64,000 bases of DNA, taken from NCBI RefSeq assembly GCF_019263585.2, contig NZ_JADQDF010000001.1:2666001-2730000 (forward strand), read 5' to 3'. Source of the DNA: Pseudonocardia oceani. Lineage in GTDB: Bacteria > Actinomycetota > Actinomycetes > Mycobacteriales > Pseudonocardiaceae. How positions within the stretch are numbered: the first letter of the stretch is position 1; each line of letters opens with the position of its first letter. The notes below the pieces were generated by a model. It searched no databases, was not told where the DNA came from, and worked only from the letters and a program-made list of their open reading frames with translations. Made by a program: the position numbers and the translations under genes. This document shows positions 17,557 through 24,677 of the stretch, piece after piece.

Positions 17557-17557
17557 G
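17486..17557. repeat. Four tandem copies of an 18-bp repeat
   Basis: Units start at 17486, 17504, 17522 and 17540. The first two are identical, the third differs at one base and the fourth diverges at its end, where the start codon lies. On the minus strand each encodes Pro-Glu-Pro-Thr-Ala-Pro at the N-terminus of the thioesterase-like protein. Slippage would add or remove six residues in frame. Confidence 0.9.
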
Positions 17558-17738
17558 GCGCAACCTAACCCGGCGGCACGATCGGGCTCGTGTTCGACCG
17601 CCTACCTGGAGTACCTGCAGCCGCTCCCGGGCCCCTGACCCGGAGACCCGATCCGGCGCTCCTCGCGGCGATGTACGGATCCGGTGGCGAACTCGTCGTA
17701 ACTCTCGTCGTCCACCGGACCTCCTCAGGAACATGACC

Positions 17739-18176
17739 ATGAACTCCTCCGCCCGCCGTTCCGTCGTGGCGCTCGCCGCCGGCGCCCTCCTCTCCGTCGC
17801 CGCCTGCAGCGGCACCAGCGTGCTCGACCTCGAGGTCGGCCAGTGCCTCACCGACACCACGAGCGACGACCAGGTGAGCTCCGTGCCCGTCGTCGACTGC
17901 GCCGAGCCGCACACCGGCGAGATCTTCGCCCTCCCCCAGCTCCCCGACGGCGACTTCCCCGGCGAGCAGGTGATCAGCGACCAGGCCGACCAGATGTGCG
18001 CCGGCCAGGCCTTCCAGGACTACGTCGGCGTGGCCTACCAGGACTCCGGCATCTCCTACTCGACGCTGGTGCCCAGCCCCGACACCTGGGACGACGGCGA
18101 CCGGGAGATCGTCTGCATCCTGGCCGCGCAGGACGGCAGCTCCAGCACCGGCTCCCTGCGGGGCGCCGACCGCTGA
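17739..18176 (+). CDS. Septum-formation-domain lipoprotein
   Basis: This 145-residue lipoprotein has a signal peptide ending in a lipobox (SVAACS, about residues 19-24) and a small domain resembling the actinobacterial septum-formation family. It opens LEVGQCLTD with later VVDCAEPHTGEIFALPQL and a MCAGQAF segment, so four cysteines probably form two disulfides outside the cell. ATG 17739 has AGGA eight bases upstream; ATG 17733 is too close to that site. Its role in cell-wall or septum processes is suggested only by family name. Confidence 0.75.
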   Translation: MNSSARRSVVALAAGALLSVAACSGTSVLDLEVGQCLTDTTSDDQVSSVPVVDCAEPHTGEIFALPQLPDGDFPGEQVISDQADQMCAGQAFQDYVGVAYQDSGISYSTLVPSPDTWDDGDREIVCILAAQDGSSSTGSLRGADR

Positions 18177-18237
18177 CGGCGACGGGGCCCGGGCGCACGG
18201 GGGCACCGGCGGGCGGGGTGGGGCAGGATCGGGTCCC

Positions 18238-20058
18238 GTGACCACCCATCCCGCCGCCCCCGTCCCCGACCGGCTCTTCGACGACGAGCGCGAGCAGCGC
18301 TGGCGGGCCCGGTTCACCGCGCCGCGGATGTCCCGGCCGGCGTGGGCCCGCGACGCGCCCGACCGGTGCGTCTACTCCTCGAACGCCAGCGGCACGACCG
18401 AGATCTACACGTGGGACCGCGCCACCGACGTCCACCGCCGGGTCACCGACCGCCGCAGCGGCACGCACTCCGCGACGCTGTCGCCCGACGGCGCGGACGT
18501 CTGGTGGTTCGCCGACACCGACGGCGACGAGTTCGGCCACTGGGTCGCCGAGCCGTTCGCCCCGGACGGCTCCGCGGCCGCACCGGCCGTGCCCGGCGTC
18601 GAGGACGGCTACTCCGCGGGTCTCGACATCGGCCGCCGCGTCACCGCCGTCGGCACCTCCACCGACGACGGCACGCGCATCTGGCTGCGCCGCGGCGACG
18701 GGCCCGCGACGGTCGTCTACGAGAACGCGGAGGACGCGGGCGTCGGCGCGCTGTCGGAGGACGAGACGCTGCTCGCGATCAGCCACTCCGAGCACGGCGA
18801 CTCGCGCCACCCCTCGCTGCGCGTCGTCCGCGTCGACGACGGCGGCACCCTCGCGGAGCTGCACGACGGGCCGGGCAAGGGGCTGAGCCCGATCGCGTTC
18901 GCGCCCGTCGACGGCGACCCGCGCCTGCTGGTGCTGCACGAGCGCCACGGGCGGGAGGAGCTGCTCGTCTGGGACGTCGTCGCCGGGACGCAGACGGAGC
19001 TGGCGCTGGACCTGCCCGGAGAGCTGTCGGCCGACTTCACCCCCGACGCCCGCGCGCTGCTCGTGTGGCACACCCACGCCGCGCGCACGCGCCTGCACCG
19101 CTACGACCTCGACGCCGGCGTGCTCACCGAGCTCCCGGTCGCGCCCGGCTGCGTCGGCTCGGCGGACGTGCGCCCCGACGGCACCGTCGAGTACACCTGC
19201 TCCTCGGCCGCCGAGCCGTCGACGGTCCGGGCGCTGCACCCCGACGGCACCGACCGCGTGCTCGTGACGCCGCCCGGGGAGCGCGCGCCCGGTTCGGTAC
19301 CGGTCAGTGACCTGTGGGTGGACGGTCCCGGCGGGCGCGTGCACGCGCTGGTCGCGAGCCCGGCCGACGGCGACGGGCGCGCGGTGTTCAGCCTGCACGG
19401 CGGTCCGCACGCCGCCGACGAGGACCGCTTCACCGCCGTCCGCGCGGCGTGGGTGGAGGCCGGGTTCGTCGTCGTCGAGGTGAACTACCGCGGCTCCACC
19501 GGCTACGGGTCGGCGTGGCGCGACGCGATCGAGGGCCGGCCGGGCACCACCGAGCTCGAGGACGTGGCCGCGGTGTTCGACGCGTGCGTCGCGCGGGGCC
19601 TGGTCGACGCCGGGAAGTGCGTGATCGAGGGCTGGTCGTGGGGCGGGTACCTGGCGCTGCTGGGCATCGGCACGCAGCCGCGGCGCTGGGCCGCGGGGCT
19701 CGCCGGTGTGCCGGTGGCCGACTACGTCGCGGCCTACGCCGACGAGATGGAGCAGCTGCGCGCGTTCGACCGCGCGCTGTTCGGCGGGTCGCCCGAGGAG
19801 GTGCCGGAGCGGTACCGGACGGCGTCGCCGCTCACCTACGTCGACGAGGTGCGCGTGCCGGTGCTCGTGCTGGCCGGGGAGAACGACCCGCGCTGCCCGA
19901 TCCGGCAGATCGACAACTACCTCGACGCCCTGGCCGGACGCGGGGACGCGGCCTACGAGGTGGCCCGGTTCGACGCGGGGCACGGGAGCCTGGTGGTGGA
20001 GCAGACGCTGCAGCACATCGCCACGGAGATCGACTTCGCGCGGCGGGCACTGGGCTGA
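18238..20058 (+). CDS. S9-family prolyl-oligopeptidase-like peptidase
   Basis: This 606-residue serine peptidase has an N-terminal beta-propeller (about residues 35-340, with repeated SPDG and DTDGDEFGHW-type blades) and a C-terminal alpha/beta-hydrolase domain. The catalytic triad reads Ser467 in EGWSWGGYLALL, Asp550 in GENDPRCPI and His582 in DAGHGSLV. VFSLHGGPHAADEDRF supplies the oxyanion region. It has no signal peptide and so probably degrades short peptides in the cytosol. GTG 18238 follows a weak ribosome-binding site. It converges with the Ohr gene downstream. Confidence 0.92.
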   Translation: MTTHPAAPVPDRLFDDEREQRWRARFTAPRMSRPAWARDAPDRCVYSSNASGTTEIYTWDRATDVHRRVTDRRSGTHSATLSPDGADVWWFADTDGDEFGHWVAEPFAPDGSAAAPAVPGVEDGYSAGLDIGRRVTAVGTSTDDGTRIWLRRGDGPATVVYENAEDAGVGALSEDETLLAISHSEHGDSRHPSLRVVRVDDGGTLAELHDGPGKGLSPIAFAPVDGDPRLLVLHERHGREELLVWDVVAGTQTELALDLPGELSADFTPDARALLVWHTHAARTRLHRYDLDAGVLTELPVAPGCVGSADVRPDGTVEYTCSSAAEPSTVRALHPDGTDRVLVTPPGERAPGSVPVSDLWVDGPGGRVHALVASPADGDGRAVFSLHGGPHAADEDRFTAVRAAWVEAGFVVVEVNYRGSTGYGSAWRDAIEGRPGTTELEDVAAVFDACVARGLVDAGKCVIEGWSWGGYLALLGIGTQPRRWAAGLAGVPVADYVAAYADEMEQLRAFDRALFGGSPEEVPERYRTASPLTYVDEVRVPVLVLAGENDPRCPIRQIDNYLDALAGRGDAAYEVARFDAGHGSLVVEQTLQHIATEIDFARRALG

Positions 20059-20078
20059 CCCGAGTTGCGGGAGAAGCG

Positions 20079-20501
20079 TCAGACGGTCGCCTTCAGCGCC
20101 ACGTCGACGTTGCCGCGGGTGGCCTTCGAGTACGGGCACACCTGGTGCGCGCCCTCGACGAGCTCGTCGGCCTGGGCCTGGTCGAGGCCCGGCAGGTGCG
20201 CGGTGATCGTCGCGCTGATGCCGAAGCCGGTGTCGTCGGGCGCGAGGCTCACCGACGCGTCGACGGTGGCCTCGTCGGGCACCGTGACGCCCTTGTTCTT
20301 GGCCACCAGGCGCAGGGCGCCGTGGAAGCAGGTGGCGTAGGCCGCCGCGAACAGCTGCTCGGGGTTGGTCGCGCCGCCGGGGCCGCCGAGGGCGGGCGGC
20401 ATCTTCAGGTCCTGGTCGATGATGCCGTCGGAGGTCCGGACGCGCCCGTCCCGCCCGCCGCCGGAGGAGGTCGCCTCGGCCGTGTAGATCGCATCCGCCA
20501 T
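20079..20501 (-). CDS. ohr: Organic hydroperoxide resistance protein (Ohr/OsmC)
   Basis: This 140-residue OsmC-fold thiol peroxidase reduces organic hydroperoxides. Both reactive cysteines are present: the peroxidatic one in YATCFHGAL near residue 60 and the resolving one in HQVCPYSKATRGN near residue 122. The TSDGIIDQDLKMP and PEQLFAAAYA segments are typical Ohr rather than OsmC. ATG 20501 has GAGGGG upstream. No OhrR regulator is adjacent. A half-symmetric ACATTGT lies about 25 bases upstream, too weak to call an operator. Confidence 0.93.
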   Translation of the reverse strand: MADAIYTAEATSSGGGRDGRVRTSDGIIDQDLKMPPALGGPGGATNPEQLFAAAYATCFHGALRLVAKNKGVTVPDEATVDASVSLAPDDTGFGISATITAHLPGLDQAQADELVEGAHQVCPYSKATRGNVDVALKATV

Positions 20502-20649
20502 GGTGCAGTCCCCTCGATCATTTACATTGTGCACGACTCAGTCCGGTGCAACGTAGCGCATCCCGCGACCCACCGTCGTCATCGACCGGTAGCCGGACGG
20601 AAACACGGCGCGCGCAGGATGGCGGACGTCCCGAGGAGGTGGCTACCCG

Positions 20650-21687
20650 ATGCTGTGGCGTGTGCACGTGGAGCTGGAGGACCGGCCCGGCCGGCTGGGC
20701 GAGCTCGCCACGGCGGTCGGTGAGGCCGGATGCAACATCATCTCGCTGCACGTCGTCGGGGAACCGGCCGACGACGGCTCCGTCACCGACGAGCTGCTGG
20801 TCAAGGTGCCCGCGGGCGTCGACCCGGCGGCGATGACGGCGGCGGTCGAGAACGCGGGGATCCCCTGCACCCTGCTGGTGCGGGCCGACGCGCAGGAGCT
20901 CGCCGATCCGGCGACGACCGCGCTCGCCCTGGCCCGGATGGTCGCCGCCGACCCGGGCAGCGCGCCGCGCGCGGTCGCGACGATGCTGCGGGCCCGGCTG
21001 GTCGACCCGGCGGCCCCCGACACCGGTGGCCACTCCCACTCGCTGCGCGTCGGGGCGCGCCAGCTGCACCTGGGCCGCGCCTGGCCGTTCACCGCCACCG
21101 AGATCTCCCGCGCGGCGGCGCTGCTCGAGCTCGCGGCCCAGCTCGCGCTGCACAGCCCGGCCGCCTCCGAGCGCGACGAGCGCATCCTGCTGCTGCGCGA
21201 CGGGTCCGAGGTGCGCATGCGCGCGGCCACGGCGGCCGACGCCCCGCTGGTCGCGGCCCTGCACGCCCGCTGCTCCCCCGCCACCCGGCGCTCGCGCTTC
21301 CTGAGCCCGGCCCCGCGGCTCGACGCCGCCGAGCTGCACCGCCTGCTCGGGGACGACGACGGCGAGGCCGTCCTGGCCGTCACCGTCGACGGCGGCAGCG
21401 CCGTCGGCGTGGCCACCCTCAACCCCGACGGCCCGACGGCCGCGCGGTTCGGCGTCGTCGTGGAGGACGCGTGGCAGGGCCGCGGCGTCGGCACCGCGCT
21501 GCTGCGGCGCACGGCGGACGCGGCCGCCGAGCGCGGCGTCACCGGGCTGACGGGCGTCGCGCGGCCCGACGACCTCGGCGTCACCCGGCTGCTGCGCCGC
21601 GCCGGGCTGCGCCCGTCGGCCGAGATCGCCGACGGCGAGGTGCGACTGCGCGCGGACCTCGCCGCCGGGAGCACCCTGGTCGGGTAG
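20650..21687 (+). CDS. ACT-domain / GNAT acetyltransferase fusion
   Basis: This 345-residue two-domain protein has an N-terminal ACT domain (residues about 1-78: VHVELEDRPGRLGELATAVG and NIISLHVVG) that would bind a small ligand such as an amino acid. After a linker, a C-terminal GNAT domain (about 190-340) has the acetyl-CoA motif VVVEDAWQGRGVGTALLRRT. ACT-GNAT fusions in actinobacteria include amino-acid-controlled protein lysine acetyltransferases; here the ACT is N-terminal. ATG 20650 has AGGAGG ten bases upstream. Ligand-gated acetylation of metabolic enzymes is a reasonable inference, not shown. Confidence 0.82.
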   Translation: MLWRVHVELEDRPGRLGELATAVGEAGCNIISLHVVGEPADDGSVTDELLVKVPAGVDPAAMTAAVENAGIPCTLLVRADAQELADPATTALALARMVAADPGSAPRAVATMLRARLVDPAAPDTGGHSHSLRVGARQLHLGRAWPFTATEISRAAALLELAAQLALHSPAASERDERILLLRDGSEVRMRAATAADAPLVAALHARCSPATRRSRFLSPAPRLDAAELHRLLGDDDGEAVLAVTVDGGSAVGVATLNPDGPTAARFGVVVEDAWQGRGVGTALLRRTADAAAERGVTGLTGVARPDDLGVTRLLRRAGLRPSAEIADGEVRLRADLAAGSTLVG

Positions 21688-21705
21688 ACCGGGCGCGGGA
21701 GCGCG

Positions 21706-22728
21706 CTACCCGGCGGCCCGCTCCGCGAGCCCCAGCCCGTACTCGGCGAACCACTGCCCGGCCTCCGGCTCGCCCGGGCGGCAGGCGCCGTCTGACTCGC
21801 CGGGGCGCTTGACCCAGAGCAGCGCGTCGACGAGGTCGTAGCCGGTCTCGGTGGTGGGCGTCTCCCCCAGCGCGCGGTCGGGCGGGTTGCAGAAGCTCGG
21901 CGCGCCGTCGATGTCGCCCTCGGGCGGCGGACCGGCCCCGTTGCGGCTGGTGTCGATGACGAACCGGGCCCCGTCGAGCCGCTCCGACAGCGCGGTGCCG
22001 AACTCGACGTTGACCTCGGTCGTGCGGAAGTTGGCCACGTTGAGCGCGAAGCCGTCGGCCCGCCGCACGCCGGAGCGGTCGAGCGCGCCGGCGAGCGCGT
22101 CGACGTCGGTGATGAAGCCGGGGTTGCCCGCATCGATGTAGACGGTGGCGCCGGCCTCCTTGAGCGTGTCGATCGCGTCGCCGAGGAGCACGTAGCGCTC
22201 GTCGCGCAGGGCGCCGTCGACGCAGCCCGAGAGCTCGTGCGGCACCGCGTCCGGCTCCAGGACGACGGTGGCACCGCTGCCCTCGACGGCCCCGGCCAGC
22301 TCGGAGATCCAGCCGCGGTAGTAGTCGCCGTCGGGGGCGCCGCCGCCGGAGAAGCTGCCGCAGTCGCGGTGCGGGATGTTGTAGGCCACCAGCAGCGGGC
22401 GGGCGCCCACCGCCGTGGCGCGGTCGACGTACTCGCGGGTCTGGGCCCGCACCTCCGCGGCGTCGCCGGAGACCCACAGCGGCAGCGGCTGCTCGCTGAT
22501 GCGGCGGATCATGTCGGCGTCCCCTGTGCGGCCCTCGGCCGTCCACTGCTCCACCTGCGCGGCGGCCGCCGTACGCGGGTCGACGTAGTACCCCGACTCC
22601 GACGACGAGCCGAGCGCGGGCGCCGGGGGCGCCGGCGCGGGCGCGGCGCAGCCGGCCAGCACCGCCGCGGCGGCGAGCAGTCCGCCGATCCGGGCGGCCG
22701 GAGCGGTGCGCACGGTCGCGGGCCTCAC
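21706..22728 (-). CDS. GH6 endoglucanase-like lipoprotein (CslZ-like)
   Basis: This 340-residue glycoside hydrolase family 6 enzyme is anchored as a lipoprotein (lipobox LAGC, Cys27). GH6 catalytic motifs are intact: YNIPHRDCG with Asp122, VVLEPDAVPH with general-acid Asp160, and LLWVKRPGESDG with Asp313. It cleaves beta-1,4-glucan outside the membrane. Its GTG start overlaps the glxA stop (GTGA) in the order cslA-glxA-GH6. The same order is known in Streptomyces coelicolor, where these genes make a cellulose-like polymer at hyphal tips. It probably trims or releases the polymer. Confidence 0.9.
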   Translation of the reverse strand: MRPATVRTAPAARIGGLLAAAAVLAGCAAPAPAPPAPALGSSSESGYYVDPRTAAAAQVEQWTAEGRTGDADMIRRISEQPLPLWVSGDAAEVRAQTREYVDRATAVGARPLLVAYNIPHRDCGSFSGGGAPDGDYYRGWISELAGAVEGSGATVVLEPDAVPHELSGCVDGALRDERYVLLGDAIDTLKEAGATVYIDAGNPGFITDVDALAGALDRSGVRRADGFALNVANFRTTEVNVEFGTALSERLDGARFVIDTSRNGAGPPPEGDIDGAPSFCNPPDRALGETPTTETGYDLVDALLWVKRPGESDGACRPGEPEAGQWFAEYGLGLAERAAG

Positions 22729-24677
22729 TGGACCTGCACCCAGCGGGCGACCGACGGCACGCCGGCGTCGTCGACGAGGAAGAGCATGTAGAAGCCCGGC
22801 GGAACCAGCGTCGGCTCGGCGGGCACGGCGAGGCCGAGCGTCCCGTCGGGATTGGCCGTGACGTCGAGGGCGACCGTGCGCTGCTCCAGGTCGGTGACGT
22901 GGGTGGCCGCGCTGGGCCGGACCAGCCGTGCGCGGTCGACCCGGTCGGCGTCGGGCGTGGACACCGTCAGCGTCTGCCCGAGCCCGACGGTGGCCGCCGC
23001 GTCGGTGATCTCCGGGCGCGGCCCCTGGAACATGTAGGGCGGCGTGTAGATCTCGATGCGGTGCTCGAAGTCGGCGTCGCGGGTGTTGAGCGGGTCGGAG
23101 AACAGCGCGTCGCCGCCCAGCACGATCACCTGCCCGTTGGGCAGTAGCAGGCCCGCCGAGTGGTAGTCGCGCCCGACCGAGGACTCGGCCGCGGGTCGCA
23201 GCGTGTTCGACGAGGGCGTGTAGAGGCTGGCCACGTAGTTGTGGCTCTGCCCCTTGCCGCGGTAGTCGCGCGAGCCGCCCGCGATGAGGATCTCGTCGGT
23301 CGGCAGCGTGATGACGTTCGGGTAGCGCGTGGGCGCGGGCAGGTCCGGCCCGGGCGTGTACGCGGGCGCCTCGGCCGCGATGTCGATGACGTCGGTGCGC
23401 GTGGTCGACAGCGGCGACTCGCCGACCCCGCCCCCGCCGACGACGAGCATCCGCTGGTCCTGCACCGGGCCGGCCCACACGGACCCGGAGGTCTCCATCA
23501 TGTCGGGGTCGCGCAGGCCCGGGACGGGCACGAACGTGTTGTCGTCGAGGTTCCAGAAGCCGGGCGTGCGCCCCTCCTCGGCCGGGCCGTAGCCCGTGCT
23601 GGAGCCGGTGAAGAACAGCTCGCCGGGCTTCGCGGTCTGGAACAGCGCGGGGTAGGTCGGGAAGTAGCGGAACAGGTCGGGCCGCTCCGTCCACTCCTTC
23701 GTGGCCGGGTCGTAGACCTCGTTCTGGCCCGGCAGGATCGTGCCGGTGCCGTCGAGGCCCGACACCGAGAGCACCGTGCCGTCCGAGAGCGGCGTGAGGC
23801 TGGGGTACCAGCGCTTGTGCTTCATGTCCCCGACGCGCACGTACTCCTCGGCGATCGGGTCGAACTCGAAGGAGTCGGCGATGCCCTGGTAGTCCTGCTT
23901 GTCGAGGTCCATCGCCTCGGCCAGGCCGTAGAAGTTCTCCGCGTCGGCACCGGTGAGGCCGGTGATCGCGTACTGCGCCGGGTCGGCGGTGACCCCGGGG
24001 GCGCCCTCCACGATCGACTCCACCCAGATCACGGTCTCGCTCGCGGTGACGGTCGCGCTGCCGTCGCGGGCGATCAGCTTGTCGGCGGGCGGCACCGTGA
24101 AGGCGCTCGTCGCGCGGTAGGACTTGCCGTCGGGGGCGACGAACTCGGTGCCGGCCGGGAAGTCGCGGCCGCCGTCGGGGAACTCGTTGCGCACGCGCAT
24201 CGCGCCCGCTGCGTGCGTGACGGCGCCCTCGAGCAGCTCGTAGCGCTGGGTTCCGCCGGCGACGAGCAGGTTGCCGTCGGAGAGGAACGCGTGCCCGGCG
24301 CAGAACATGTCGGCGGGCGTCATGACCATCCGCGCCTGACCGGTGGCGGGGTCGTAGAGCAGGCTGCGGAACGTACCCGCGTCGAACTGGGCGCGGTCGT
24401 TGCCCGAGCCCGCGATGATGAGCAGCTTGCCGGTGGGCAGCAGCGCGGCGTGGATCGCGTTGATCTGCAGGTCCTCGGGCAGCTCGACGACGTCCCACCG
24501 GCCGAACTCGGCCTGGTACTCCGGGCTGTCGATGAGCTGCTGGTGCCGGATCTCGGCGACGAACGCCACGGCGGGCGGCACGTTCACCGCGATCAGCACC
24601 GCGGGCACCAGGACGACCGTGAGGATGCGCCCCCGTCGCTTGATCGCGGCCAGGGTGCTGCGCAGCAGGCGCCTCAC
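22725..24677 (-). CDS. glxA: GlxA-like radical copper oxidase
   Basis: This 650-residue galactose/glyoxal-oxidase-family protein has an N-terminal membrane anchor (about residues 18-40), kelch-type propeller repeats and a C-terminal DUF1929 domain. The radical-copper residues map by motif to Cys126 (DMFCAGH) cross-linked to Tyr291 (RWYPSLTPLSDG), the Tyr505-His506 pair (RDYHSAGLLLPNG) and His593 (ATHVTDLEQR). The enzyme oxidises alcohol or aldehyde groups to give peroxide; in Streptomyces GlxA modifies the CslA glycan. GTG 24677 overlaps the cslA stop. Copper loading needs a chaperone, and no membrane-bound SCO gene is adjacent. Confidence 0.92.
   Translation of the reverse strand: MRRLLRSTLAAIKRRGRILTVVLVPAVLIAVNVPPAVAFVAEIRHQQLIDSPEYQAEFGRWDVVELPEDLQINAIHAALLPTGKLLIIAGSGNDRAQFDAGTFRSLLYDPATGQARMVMTPADMFCAGHAFLSDGNLLVAGGTQRYELLEGAVTHAAGAMRVRNEFPDGGRDFPAGTEFVAPDGKSYRATSAFTVPPADKLIARDGSATVTASETVIWVESIVEGAPGVTADPAQYAITGLTGADAENFYGLAEAMDLDKQDYQGIADSFEFDPIAEEYVRVGDMKHKRWYPSLTPLSDGTVLSVSGLDGTGTILPGQNEVYDPATKEWTERPDLFRYFPTYPALFQTAKPGELFFTGSSTGYGPAEEGRTPGFWNLDDNTFVPVPGLRDPDMMETSGSVWAGPVQDQRMLVVGGGGVGESPLSTTRTDVIDIAAEAPAYTPGPDLPAPTRYPNVITLPTDEILIAGGSRDYRGKGQSHNYVASLYTPSSNTLRPAAESSVGRDYHSAGLLLPNGQVIVLGGDALFSDPLNTRDADFEHRIEIYTPPYMFQGPRPEITDAAATVGLGQTLTVSTPDADRVDRARLVRPSAATHVTDLEQRTVALDVTANPDGTLGLAVPAEPTLVPPGFYMLFLVDDAGVPSVARWVQVQ

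Noticed and set aside
20502..20649. Possible OhrR operator upstream of ohr
   Set aside because: ACATTGT is only loosely symmetric and no OhrR gene is nearby, so I did not list it as a feature.
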